Assembly: GCA_005877655.1 (NCBI GenBank)
Contig: VBOC01000235.1
Coordinates: forward strand, 1-15,448
Length of the DNA: 15,448 nucleotides
Reading direction: 5' to 3'
Origin: Ignavibacteria bacterium
GTDB lineage: Bacteria > Bacteroidota > Ignavibacteria > UBA10030 > SZUA-254
Of the stretch, positions 7,099-15,448 are shown one piece after another (position 1 is the first letter of the stretch; the number at the start of each line of letters is the position of its first letter). A model generated the notes under the pieces. It did no database searches and was not told the DNA's origin. It saw only the letters and a program-made list of their open reading frames with translations. The translations under genes were made by a program, and so were the position numbers.

Positions 7099-8601
7099 TC
7101 AACTCATCCAGTTGGCTTGTGATTCGGGGTTCCACTTGGTCGTCGTCTTCTTCAGCTTTGTGAAGAAGTCGATCGAGCTCTTGCCCGTAATATCGCAGGC
7201 GCCGAACTTCGAATCATTCCACCCGCCGAAGGAAAACGGCTCGCGGGGCACCGGGACGCCGATGTTTACGCCGATCATTCCCGCGCTTACGCGCTCGATC
7301 ACATACCGGGCCATGCCCCCGCTCTGCGTGAAGACGGAGGCGGCGTTGCCGTAGGGCGAGCTGTTCTCGATCCGGATCGCATCATCGACCGTCTTAGCCC
7401 TGATAATTGCAAGAACCGGGCCGAACACTTCTTCCTGAGCAATCTTCATCTCGGGACGCACGAAGTCGACGACGGTCGGACCCACGTAGTACCCCCCCTC
7501 CATGCCGGGGACGATTGCGTTACGCCCGTCCACGAGGACTTTCGCCCCGTCCCGCTCCGCCTCGGTAATATACCGCTCGATCCGCTCCTTCGCCTGTTTC
7601 GAGATCACGGCGCCGAGATTTTTTCCCGGGATGATCTTCCGTGCCTCCTCGCAAAGCCGCTTGATAATATTGTCGACTTCCCCGACCGCCACCATCGCGG
7701 ATGCAGCCATGCAGCGCTGGCCAGCGCAGCCGCTCATCGAAGCGGCGACGTTCGATGCGGTCATTTCCTCGTTTGCGTCCGGAAGCACGATGAGGTGGTT
7801 CTTTGCTCCTCCGAGACAGAGCGCCCGCTTGAATCGCGAAGTAGCTCTGGCATAGACGATCTTCGCCACCCGCGTAGAGCCGACGAAGGTAACGGCCTCG
7901 ATGCCGGGATGATCGCAGATTGCCTCGACGACCGCCTGCGAACCGTGCACGACATTAAAGACGCCGTCGGGGAGTCCCGCCTCTTTCAGAAGGTCGGCGA
8001 TTCTCATGGAGCTTAGGGGGACCTGCTCCGAGGGCTTCAGAACCATCGTGTTCCCCAGGACGAGCGCATTCGGGATTGTCCAGTTCGGAACCATGTTCGG
8101 GAAATTGAACGGCGTGATGGATGCGACCACCCCGAGCGGATAGCGGTCGACGCGGCATTCGACGCCCCGGCTCACCTCCAGGATCTCGCCGGCTGCCAGT
8201 TGCGGCATCGAACAGGCGAACTCCGTCACTTCGATCGCCTTCTCGGCCTGCGCGGCGGCTTCGCTCATGACTTTTCCGTTTTCCTCGTGAACGAGCGCCG
8301 CGAGCTGGCGCGCGTCGCGCTCCATCAGCGACTTGTATCGATAGAATACCTGAGCCCGCTCCTTGATCGGCGTCGCGGACCACGCCCCAAATGCCGCATG
8401 CGCCGTGCGGACTGCGGCGTCGACATCGGCAGCCGCCGCGAGGGGGACCACCGCAATCTCTTCGCCGGTGGACGGATTCGTCACCGGCAGGGAATCGGCG
8501 GTCCGGGCGGCTACGGATGCGCCGCCGATGAAGTTTTTCAGTATTGGAACGTGTTTCTTCCTTTGATCGGTCCGATCGAGTATTTCGGCAGGGCGTGTCA
8601 T
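7099..8601 (-). CDS. mmsA: CoA-acylating (methyl)malonate-semialdehyde dehydrogenase
   Basis: A 500-residue aldehyde dehydrogenase that converts malonate semialdehyde to acetyl-CoA, or methylmalonate semialdehyde to propionyl-CoA, with NAD and CoA and loss of CO2. The nucleophile is Cys297 in GCAGQRCMA. The position that is glutamate in ordinary aldehyde dehydrogenases is asparagine here (LGGAKNH, about residue 268), the mark of the CoA-acylating group. Asn166 in PFNFP and the EEVFGPV segment near 390 are also present. AAGGG seven bases upstream supports the ATG at 8601. In this cluster it would complete beta-alanine breakdown after the aminotransferase. Inositol or valine catabolism use the same enzyme, but no genes for those pathways are nearby. 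Confidence 0.93.
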   Translation of the reverse strand: MTRPAEILDRTDQRKKHVPILKNFIGGASVAARTADSLPVTNPSTGEEIAVVPLAAAADVDAAVRTAHAAFGAWSATPIKERAQVFYRYKSLMERDARQLAALVHEENGKVMSEAAAQAEKAIEVTEFACSMPQLAAGEILEVSRGVECRVDRYPLGVVASITPFNFPNMVPNWTIPNALVLGNTMVLKPSEQVPLSSMRIADLLKEAGLPDGVFNVVHGSQAVVEAICDHPGIEAVTFVGSTRVAKIVYARATSRFKRALCLGGAKNHLIVLPDANEEMTASNVAASMSGCAGQRCMAASAMVAVGEVDNIIKRLCEEARKIIPGKNLGAVISKQAKERIERYITEAERDGAKVLVDGRNAIVPGMEGGYYVGPTVVDFVRPEMKIAQEEVFGPVLAIIRAKTVDDAIRIENSSPYGNAASVFTQSGGMARYVIERVSAGMIGVNIGVPVPREPFSFGGWNDSKFGACDITGKSSIDFFTKLKKTTTKWNPESQANWMS

Positions 8602-8633
8602 AGATTAACCCTTATAATAGAAGCAGACTGGAA

Positions 8634-8688
8634 GATCCGGCAGGTGGAACATCCCATGACGGGACATTCCACCTGCGTAATCCGGATC
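8634..8688 (-). terminator. long compound hairpin between the T9SS gene and mmsA
   Basis: An outer stem GATCCGG/CCGGATC (8634-8640 with 8682-8688) encloses an inner stem (8641-8655 with 8661-8675: CAGGTGGAA/TTCCACCTG, two mismatches, then TCCC/GGGA) around a five-base loop. It lies about 70-120 bases beyond the stop of the T9SS gene. There is no T-run after it, so terminator is the best but not the only reading; an RNA-processing or protein-binding site is possible. Confidence 0.45.
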
Positions 8689-8698
8689 CGTTACAAGC

Positions 8699-8738
8699 AC
8701 TTCGTCCTACCAAGAATAGTTTTCCGTTGCGACGAAGT
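8699..8738. repeat. inverted repeat in the T9SS gene 3' region
   Basis: ACTTCGTC (8699-8706) and GACGAAGT (8731-8738) are perfect eight-base inverted arms separated by 24 bases. Together with the hairpin at 8634-8688, most of the 154-base gap 8602-8755 is built of inverted repeats. Confidence 0.45.
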
Positions 8739-8755
8739 CTGGAGGACAGATGTCC

Positions 8756-10330
8756 TTATCTCATCAGAAGCATTTTCTTCGACATTGTATAGACCGCCGG
8801 TGAGGAACCGGTCGAGCCGGTTGCCGTCAGCCGGTAGATGTAGACTCCGCTTGAAAATTTTGAGGCATCAAGCATCGTGCGGTACGTTCCCGCCCCCTGT
8901 TCAGCATCGACAAGCCGATCGACTTCCTCACCGAGAATGTTGAAAACAGCCAGCCTCACATGGGAGGCGGCCGGGAGGTCGTAGTTGATAGCTGTGGCCG
9001 GGTTGAACGGATTCGGATAATTCTGATGGAGCGCGAACGCACCGGGGATTCCTGCACCGCGTTCCTTGACCGATGTAAGAGTAATATGGACGATGACGTT
9101 CACGTCTCCGGGATGGGCGGTCACCGGCGAAGCGTTATAATTCGGCGGGAGACCGACCGGATATAGACTGTAATTATGAATCTTGTCCGTCACCTGGAAG
9201 AGGAAGTTGCCAGACGTGGAGTCGGAATAGGTTTCAGCCCGCGCCGAGTCCGGGCTGGATGCTTCCATCTGAACCGGAAAGTTCGCCGGCGTGCCGTTGA
9301 TCTGCACCTGTCCCGAAATACTCGAGTTTGCGCTGTAAACAACGAGCCGATAAAAGAGGCTATCTCCCGGAGCGATCGCCGGTACATTAGCCTGCGCGAT
9401 GAGCAGCGATCCGGAACCTCCCCCGCCGTTGCTGTTTTGGGAAGTTAGATTCCATGTATCGCTCGTGAGATCGCCCGAAACTAATCCGATCTGGAAAAAG
9501 CCGGACCCGTTCGTTCTTCCATCACGCTGGACAAAGCTTCCTCCCTGCCTGTTGATATTCACACCCTGATCGATGATCGGGTTTCCGGACTCATCCTTCA
9601 GGGTTCCCGAAACCTGCGCGGCCGCCGAGACAATCGCGAAGTTATATCCCGAATGGTTTCCCGTGATGGTAATCGGAGTGTCCTGGGGGCTGATTGCGGC
9701 GGGCGGGTACGGGTTAACCTCGATGCGGACGTCCCACGGATTTCCCACCGTGTCAGCGCTCATCTGGATCGCATAGTTTCCGCCGGCGTCCGTATAGGAG
9801 TCCCAGAAATTGGGGTCGCCGTACTGGCCGCTCCGGTGCACGACAACGTTGATATACTGAGCGCTCTTCCCGGCCGGAGGAGTTACGGTTCCCGATATTG
9901 TGTGGGCCGGAGAGGCAAGCGCTGATACCGTTCCGGCAATTGTTTGGCCGACGGAGTTCTGCGTCATTCTGAAGAGATACTTCCCCGGAGCGAGGCCAAT
10001 CTTCTGGTTAAACACGACATGGCCGTTGACCAATCCATCCATATCCGGCGGACCGCCATTGCCATTTGTGTCTCCATCCGTCTGTGTGAAGAGAAAGCGG
10101 GCGACATCGGTCCCGGGGTCGATTGTGCCGTTCCCGTTCGCGTCGTACCATAATTCGCCAAAAGCGGTCGCTCCGACCGGGAGATCGTACGTCCATCCGA
10201 CCGCATCGCCGGAAGCCATCGAAAAGTTTGAGCTGACTCCATTCACTTTCAAATTCGTCACCTGACCGGAGGCGGAGAATAACAATCCCGTCGCCAGCGT
10301 GAGTAGAGCCAACCATAGAAATGCTTTCAT
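8756..10330 (-). CDS. secreted protein with carboxypeptidase-regulatory-like repeats and a T9SS type A sorting domain
   Basis: A 524-residue exported protein. Residues 1-22 are a signal peptide (hydrophobic LWLALLTLATGLLF). Residues 63-75 (DANGNGTIDPGTD) look like a dockerin-type calcium loop, with a second Asp/Asn-rich loop near 85-98. Three beta-sandwich segments beginning HTISGTV (143), AQVSGTL (238) and SSISGQV (336) resemble carboxypeptidase-regulatory-like domains. The end, from NYPNPFNP (437-444) through FNILGEEV, SGVYIYRL and KKMLLMR, is a type IX secretion sorting domain, implying transfer across the outer membrane. AAGGA seven bases upstream supports the start. No catalytic domain is visible. 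It follows the aminotransferase by only 30 bases, so it is probably cotranscribed with pyrimidine genes, an odd placement. Confidence 0.88.
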   Translation of the reverse strand: MKAFLWLALLTLATGLLFSASGQVTNLKVNGVSSNFSMASGDAVGWTYDLPVGATAFGELWYDANGNGTIDPGTDVARFLFTQTDGDTNGNGGPPDMDGLVNGHVVFNQKIGLAPGKYLFRMTQNSVGQTIAGTVSALASPAHTISGTVTPPAGKSAQYINVVVHRSGQYGDPNFWDSYTDAGGNYAIQMSADTVGNPWDVRIEVNPYPPAAISPQDTPITITGNHSGYNFAIVSAAAQVSGTLKDESGNPIIDQGVNINRQGGSFVQRDGRTNGSGFFQIGLVSGDLTSDTWNLTSQNSNGGGGSGSLLIAQANVPAIAPGDSLFYRLVVYSANSSISGQVQINGTPANFPVQMEASSPDSARAETYSDSTSGNFLFQVTDKIHNYSLYPVGLPPNYNASPVTAHPGDVNVIVHITLTSVKERGAGIPGAFALHQNYPNPFNPATAINYDLPAASHVRLAVFNILGEEVDRLVDAEQGAGTYRTMLDASKFSSGVYIYRLTATGSTGSSPAVYTMSKKMLLMR

Positions 10331-10360
10331 TCGAAGATCCTTCTGTTGTGATGGTATTGG

Positions 10361-11710
10361 TTAATTAGTCAATGCTTCGTCTGCAATCGAGAGCGCTGCG
10401 TCCATTGCCCTGACTCCGGTATCAATCTCACCCTCCGTAATGATCAACGGCGGGGCGATCACGAAGTGGCTCACCCATGCCTGGATGAAGACCCCGTTCT
10501 TCATCATTTCAGCCGCTATTTTGTCGACCAGAAGGGGAGCGCCGTTCACCTTGTCTGCGTATGAATTGAACGGTTCTTTTGTTTTCTGATTCTTAACCAG
10601 ATCGACCGCCCAGAAGAGTCCGATTCCCCGGACATCGCCGACCGACGGGTGTTTCGCTTTGAGCTCGAGCAGCCTCTCGCCCATGTACGGAGCCATCTCG
10701 GCGGAACGCTCTATCAGATTCAACCGGCGGTATTCCCGGATGGCCGCGACCGCGGGGGCCAGCGTGAGAGGGTGCGCTTCGTAGGTATGGCCGTGCGCAA
10801 AGTAATGGTCATCGAAATAATCTCCGATTTGCTTCGTCGTTGCGCAGAGCCCGAGCGGCATATAGGCCGTCGTAATCCCCTTGGCCGTCGTCAGAATATC
10901 GGGGCGCACGTCCCAATGATCGACGGCGAACCATTTTCCGGTGCGACCCCAGCCGCTCATCACCTCATCGGCAATGAGGAGGATCTTGTGCTCGTCGCAG
11001 ATTTGCCTCAGGCGCGGCATGTACTCTTTCGGCGGGATGAGGACGCCGTTCGTTCCTACGACGGGCTCCACGATCACCGCGGCGACATCGCCTTCGTTCC
11101 GGATCATATGGTCGATGTATTCGACACAGGCGATCTCACATTCGGGATAATGGTGGTTCAGGGGACACTTGTAGCAATGGACCTCGGGCGCAAATATCAC
11201 TCCCGGGATTTTGCCGGCGGGCTCCATTGCCCAGCGGCGGGGATCTCCGGTCGCGGCAATCGAACCCATCGTCGAACCGTGGTAGGAACGGTACCGCGCG
11301 ATGATTTTTGTCCTGCCGGTGAACATGCGGGCGATCTTGAATGCCGCTTCATTTGCCTCGGTCCCCGATGTCGCAAAGAAGAATTTTTCGAGGCCCTTTG
11401 GGAGCACTTCTAGCAAAAGGCTGCTCAACTCTGCCCTTACCGCGGTTGCAAATCCGGGGGCGATATACGGCAGAGTCCGCGCCTGCTCTTCAATCGCCTT
11501 CATGACCGCGCGGTTCTTGTGACCGAGCGTGACGCGCATGAGCTGCGAGGAGAAGTCGAGGTATTTCTTCCCCGATGCATCGGTGAAGTGACAATCCTTC
11601 GCGTCGACGATTTCCAGCGGTTTCCAGTTCTTCTGAAAGCGCCAGGTCCCGTAATTCAGGAGGGCGGTGATCTCGGAAACGGTTCGGTTATCCGGAGCTG
11701 TCTTGTTCAT
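10361..11710 (-). CDS. class III PLP aminotransferase, probably beta-alanine transaminase
   Basis: A 449-residue fold-type I aminotransferase. SGTEAN (115-120) binds the cofactor phosphate, ADEV (247-250) holds the Asp that contacts the pyridine nitrogen, and K277 in TTAKGITTAYMPLG is the Schiff-base lysine. A cysteine-rich segment (C179, C182, C191, C195) is like that of taurine and omega-amino-acid transaminases. The likely role is moving the amino group of beta-alanine to pyruvate or 2-oxoglutarate, giving malonate semialdehyde for MmsA; this substrate is inferred from the neighbours and taurine is an alternative. It begins 31 bases after the beta-ureidopropionase gene, so the two are probably one operon. 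The ribosome site is weak (GGAAA about 8 bases upstream). Confidence 0.88.
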   Translation of the reverse strand: MNKTAPDNRTVSEITALLNYGTWRFQKNWKPLEIVDAKDCHFTDASGKKYLDFSSQLMRVTLGHKNRAVMKAIEEQARTLPYIAPGFATAVRAELSSLLLEVLPKGLEKFFFATSGTEANEAAFKIARMFTGRTKIIARYRSYHGSTMGSIAATGDPRRWAMEPAGKIPGVIFAPEVHCYKCPLNHHYPECEIACVEYIDHMIRNEGDVAAVIVEPVVGTNGVLIPPKEYMPRLRQICDEHKILLIADEVMSGWGRTGKWFAVDHWDVRPDILTTAKGITTAYMPLGLCATTKQIGDYFDDHYFAHGHTYEAHPLTLAPAVAAIREYRRLNLIERSAEMAPYMGERLLELKAKHPSVGDVRGIGLFWAVDLVKNQKTKEPFNSYADKVNGAPLLVDKIAAEMMKNGVFIQAWVSHFVIAPPLIITEGEIDTGVRAMDAALSIADEALTN

Positions 11711-11741
11711 GCGTCAAATTTCCGTGTTGAGCTTTTCACTT

Positions 11742-12617
11742 TTATGGCAGCGGCTCCGTCATTTCCCTGTAGATCTCCGGCCGCCGGTCGCGGTAGAATT
11801 GCCAGATGTTCCGGACCTCCGAGATCTCGTCGAGGTTCAGATCCGCCACCAGGAGCTCGTCCTTGTCGCGGCTTGCCTGCGCGACGAGCTTCCCCCGGGG
11901 GTTGCAGAAATAGCTTTTTCCGTAGAATTCGCCGATGTTCCAGGGCGCCTCAAACCCGACGCGATTAATCGCGCCGACAAAGTAGCCGTTTGCAACCGCG
12001 TGTGCCGGCTGTTCGAGCTCCCACAGATATTCCGAGAGGCCCGCCACCGTCGCCGATGGATTAAAGAGGAGTTCCGCCCCCCGGAGTCCGAGAATCCGCG
12101 CTCCTTCGGGAAAATGGCGGTCATAGCAGATATAGACTCTGATATCGGCGTAAGCGGTTTTAAAGACGGGGTATCCCAGGTTCCCCGGTTTGAAATAGAA
12201 CTTTTCCCAGAACCCGGGATCCACCTGGGGGATATGCGTCTTCCGGTACTTCCCGAGGTACTTGCCGTCGGCGTCGATGACCGCGGCGGTGTTATAATAG
12301 ACACCCGTGATTTCCATTTCATAGATCGGCACCACGATGACCATGGAATACTTCCGTGCGAGATCCTGCATCAACTTCGTTGTCGGCCCGTCGGGAATTT
12401 TCTCGACCAGCGAATACCATTTCGTCTTTTGTTCGGCGCAGAAATAGGGACCGTAGAATAATTCCTGCAGGCACAGGGCCTGGACCCCTTTCTTTCCGGC
12501 TTCATCGATCATCCGGACGTGTTTATCGATCATTCCTTTCTTGATCGCCTCGATCGGCTGCTCCGTGGAGCCCGCGAGCGTCGTCTGGATCAGTCCCCCT
12601 CGAATGATGCGCGCCAT
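11742..12617 (-). CDS. beta-ureidopropionase (N-carbamoyl-beta-alanine amidohydrolase)
   Basis: A nitrilase-superfamily amidase of 291 residues from the chosen start. The catalytic triad is E52 (LCLQELFYG), K126 (GKYRKTHIPQ) and C164 (VYICYDRHFPEG). It would cleave N-carbamoyl-beta-alanine to beta-alanine, CO2 and ammonia, step three of the pathway. An in-frame ATG at 12728 would add 37 residues that do not look like the family; I chose 12617 because MARIIRGGLIQ is a typical family beginning and GAGGA lies nine bases upstream. The gene is first in the minus-strand run and divergent from murA, so its promoter in the 12618-12782 gap probably drives the aminotransferase and T9SS gene as well. 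N-carbamoylputrescine amidase is a related alternative made unlikely by the context. Confidence 0.9.
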   Translation of the reverse strand: MARIIRGGLIQTTLAGSTEQPIEAIKKGMIDKHVRMIDEAGKKGVQALCLQELFYGPYFCAEQKTKWYSLVEKIPDGPTTKLMQDLARKYSMVIVVPIYEMEITGVYYNTAAVIDADGKYLGKYRKTHIPQVDPGFWEKFYFKPGNLGYPVFKTAYADIRVYICYDRHFPEGARILGLRGAELLFNPSATVAGLSEYLWELEQPAHAVANGYFVGAINRVGFEAPWNIGEFYGKSYFCNPRGKLVAQASRDKDELLVADLNLDEISEVRNIWQFYRDRRPEIYREMTEPLP

Positions 12618-12661
12618 CGTTTCAATTCCTCGGGTTTGTTTTAGCCGGACAATATAACGAA

Positions 12662-12694
12662 CTAAAATAAAAAAATTTCCGGTGCCATTGTCAA
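12662..12694 (-). promoter_or_regulatory. putative promoter of the beta-ureidopropionase operon
   Basis: On the minus strand a perfect TTGACA (12694-12689) is followed after 17 bases by TTTATT (12671-12666), or after 19 bases by TATTTTAG (12669-12662), which resembles the Bacteroidota TAnnTTTG element. Either gives a leader of roughly 40 bases to the ATG at 12617, and this also argues against translation beginning at 12728, which lies upstream of the -35. Confidence 0.5.
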
Positions 12695-12700
12695 GGATCA

Positions 12701-12726
12701 CCGATTCGCCCAAAAACTGCCGATTC
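12701..12726. repeat. pair of direct repeats between divergent promoters
   Basis: CCGATTC occurs at 12701-12707 and again at 12720-12726, 19 bases start to start, in the stretch between the two oppositely facing -35 elements. This is where an operator would be expected, but no regulator gene is in the window. Confidence 0.3.
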
Positions 12727-12727
12727 A

Positions 12728-12756
12728 TTGCTTTTCCGGGCAGTTTGATGTATATT
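12728..12756 (+). promoter_or_regulatory. putative murA operon promoter
   Basis: TTGCTT (12728-12733) and TATATT (12751-12756, five of six to the -10) are separated by 17 bases, placing the transcript start near 12763 and a leader of about 20 bases before the GTG start of murA at 12783. Confidence 0.45.
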
Positions 12757-12782
12757 GGCGGGGCATAATAGAAAGACGGACG

Positions 12783-14044
<1,262 letters not shown>

Positions 14045-14060
14045 TCGCTCCCCGCCCGAA

Positions 14061-14816
14061 ATGAAGATCGTCGCCGTCATGCCCGCCCTCAATGCCGGGA
14101 AAACTCTCGAGCCCACTGTCCGTGATATCCCGCCGGGCGTGGTCGATGAGATCATTCTCGTGGATGACGGCAGCACCGACGAAACCGCCGCAATCGCAGC
14201 CCGCCTCGGTCTCGTTGTCGTCCGGCATGACCGCAACCTCGGATACGGAGCGAACCAGAAGACGTGCTACCGCCTCGCCCTGGAGCGCGGAGCGGACATC
14301 GTCGTGATGATCCACCCCGACTACCAGTACGACAGCCGTTTGACGCCTTACTTTGTGGGATTCCTGCGCGACGGGTACTTCGATGTGATGCTCGGCTCCC
14401 GGATCCGAACCCGGAGAGAGGCGATCGACGGGGGCATGCCGCTCGCGAAGTACTTTGCCAACCGCGCGCTCACGCTTATTCAGAATTTGAGCACCGGAAT
14501 GAATTTGTCTGAATGGCACACCGGCTTCCGCGCCTACACGAAAAAAGTCTTGATAACAATTCCGTGGGAAAGGAACTCCGACGATTTCGTATTCGACAGC
14601 CAGATGCTCATGCAGTGCGTTGCGTTCGGATTCCGGATCGCGGACATCCCGGTGCCCATCAGGTACCACGAGACAGCCTCCTCGATCAACATGAGGCGCA
14701 GCGTCACGTACGGATTGCAGACGCTGGGCGTTCTTGGCCTTCTCATGCTCCATCGGGCGATGATGATACGATCGCCGCTCTTCCTTCCGAGGAATTCGGC
14801 ATCCGCAAGCCCCTGA
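14061..14816 (+). CDS. family 2 glycosyltransferase, polyprenol-phosphate hexose synthase type
   Basis: A 251-residue GT-A enzyme from the ATG at 14061; a longer frame from 13920 would be read through the end of murA and is not natural. Marks are the nucleotide-binding VDDGSTDE (34-41), NLGYGANQKTCY (59-70), HPDYQY (85-90) for the metal-binding site, LGSRI (111-115), and LSEWHTGFRAY (149-159) with NSDDFVFDSQML (172-183). These resemble dolichol/undecaprenyl-phosphate mannose or glucose synthases. A hydrophobic stretch near 217-230 could touch the membrane. It probably makes a lipid-linked sugar donor. The next gene, a membrane glycosyltransferase, overlaps its stop (TGATG), which suggests a donor-maker and user pair. 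No good ribosome site is seen, so coupling to murA is likely. Confidence 0.88.
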   Translation: MKIVAVMPALNAGKTLEPTVRDIPPGVVDEIILVDDGSTDETAAIAARLGLVVVRHDRNLGYGANQKTCYRLALERGADIVVMIHPDYQYDSRLTPYFVGFLRDGYFDVMLGSRIRTRREAIDGGMPLAKYFANRALTLIQNLSTGMNLSEWHTGFRAYTKKVLITIPWERNSDDFVFDSQMLMQCVAFGFRIADIPVPIRYHETASSINMRRSVTYGLQTLGVLGLLMLHRAMMIRSPLFLPRNSASASP

Positions 14817-15448
14817 TGCGCGAGGATGCCGAACGCAGCACCGTCGATCGGCCGCATCGTCCGCACCCCATCCTCCCGCGGGCGGTATACCCTCTGATCA
14901 TCGTTATTGCCGTCTGCGTGGTATACGGTCAGGCGGTGCGATTTGACTTCGTCAGCTACGACGACTACGATCTCATCACCCAGAACACCGATTACCTCGG
15001 CAATTTCCGGAATCTTGCGGCATCGTTCACGACGCACGTTTTTTCGACGCATCGGGCCGAGAGCGCATACTACCGGCCGCTTCTTCTCGCGAGCTTCATC
15101 ATCGATTACCGGCTCTGGGGTCTCAGCCCTTTCGGATTCCACCTTGTAAACATTTTGCTTCATGCGGCGGCCGCGGTCGTTCTCTACTTTCTCGCGCTTC
15201 GCGTGACGCGCGAATCGGCTGTCGCCGGTATGACGAGCCTCCTGTTCGCGCTCCATCCCGTCCAGACCGAACCGGTCGCGTGGATTTCGGGGCGCAACGA
15301 CATACTCCTCGGCTTGTGGATCCTCCTGATGGTCTTCTGCTTCATCCGCTCCGGGGAGAGCTCTGTCCACCGGAGAAGGTATTCGGTATTGAGCGCTCTC
15401 TTTTTCACGATAGCGCTCTTTACGAAAGAGGCGGCGGCGTTTTACATA
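14816..15448 (+). CDS. membrane glycosyltransferase resembling TMTC/O-mannosyltransferase proteins (partial, runs off right edge)
   Basis: The ATG at 14816 shares its A with the TGA of the preceding gene, and the frame is open for 211 codons to the window end. After a short cytoplasmic head, a hydrophobic segment (about 24-41, YPLIIVIAVCVVYG) is followed by DFVSYDDYDLITQN (about 46-59), with the paired Asp expected of the first luminal or periplasmic loop in GT-C transferases. YYRPLLLASFIID, GFHLVNILLHAAAAVVLYFL and LFALHPVQTEPVAWISGRNDIL are strongly reminiscent of the bacterial TPR-containing TMTC-like family. It likely transfers a sugar from a lipid-phosphate donor on the outer face of the inner membrane. 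Any C-terminal TPR repeats would lie outside the window. Confidence 0.82.
   Translation, partial: MREDAERSTVDRPHRPHPILPRAVYPLIIVIAVCVVYGQAVRFDFVSYDDYDLITQNTDYLGNFRNLAASFTTHVFSTHRAESAYYRPLLLASFIIDYRLWGLSPFGFHLVNILLHAAAAVVLYFLALRVTRESAVAGMTSLLFALHPVQTEPVAWISGRNDILLGLWILLMVFCFIRSGESSVHRRRYSVLSALFFTIALFTKEAAAFYI

Noticed and set aside
12618..12728. N-terminal extension of beta-ureidopropionase by 37 residues from the ATG at 12728
   Set aside because: The extension does not resemble the family, it would start upstream of the best promoter, and the ATG at 12617 has GAGGA at good spacing.

Overview
The window reads as a piece of a bacterial chromosome from the Bacteroidota/Chlorobi/Ignavibacteria side of the FCB group. 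The main evidence is the protein encoded at 8756-10330 (minus), which has a signal peptide and ends in a type A sorting domain of the type IX secretion system (an NYPNPFNP motif followed by a C-terminal KKMLLMR). The overall base composition is fairly GC-rich. I cannot place the organism more finely than this.

From about 12617 down to 1 every gene is on the minus strand. The core is a complete reductive pyrimidine catabolic set. In transcription order it is: beta-ureidopropionase (12617-11742), class III aminotransferase (11710-10361), a secreted T9SS protein (10330-8756), CoA-acylating (methyl)malonate-semialdehyde dehydrogenase mmsA (8601-7099), dihydropyrimidine dehydrogenase subunits preT (7081 or 7135 to 5732) and preA (5610-4388, broken), and dihydropyrimidinase hydA (1645-257). 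Together they would take uracil through dihydrouracil, N-carbamoyl-beta-alanine, beta-alanine and malonate semialdehyde to acetyl-CoA; thymine would go to propionyl-CoA. No permease or regulator for the pathway is visible.

Four unrelated genes lie between preA and hydA: a DinB-like protein (4282-3788), a SAM-dependent methyltransferase (3622-2960), and a two-gene module of a 79-residue unknown protein (2905-2666) and an SDH-family ClpP-fold serine protease (2653-1727). The module is more AT-rich than its neighbours and has its own promoter-like sequence, so it is the best candidate for an acquired system. At the extreme left is the 5' end of another exported protein (133-1, minus), preceded by a perfect Shine-Dalgarno sequence.

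The right part, from 12783 on the plus strand, is a divergent cell-envelope operon: murA (12783-14044), a family 2 polyprenol-phosphate-type glycosyltransferase (14061-14816), and a membrane protein resembling the TMTC/O-mannosyltransferase family that runs off the right edge (14816-15448). The 165-base divergent gap holds two back-to-back promoters and a pair of direct repeats between them.

Two genes are disrupted. murA lacks one base near 13595, most simply a sequencing or assembly error because the rest of the gene is intact. preA has lost roughly 30 codons plus a frame change near 5102-5104, removing part of the FMN-binding barrel. Two hairpins (3734-3773, 8634-8688) mark likely transcript ends; neither is followed by an obvious U-tract.
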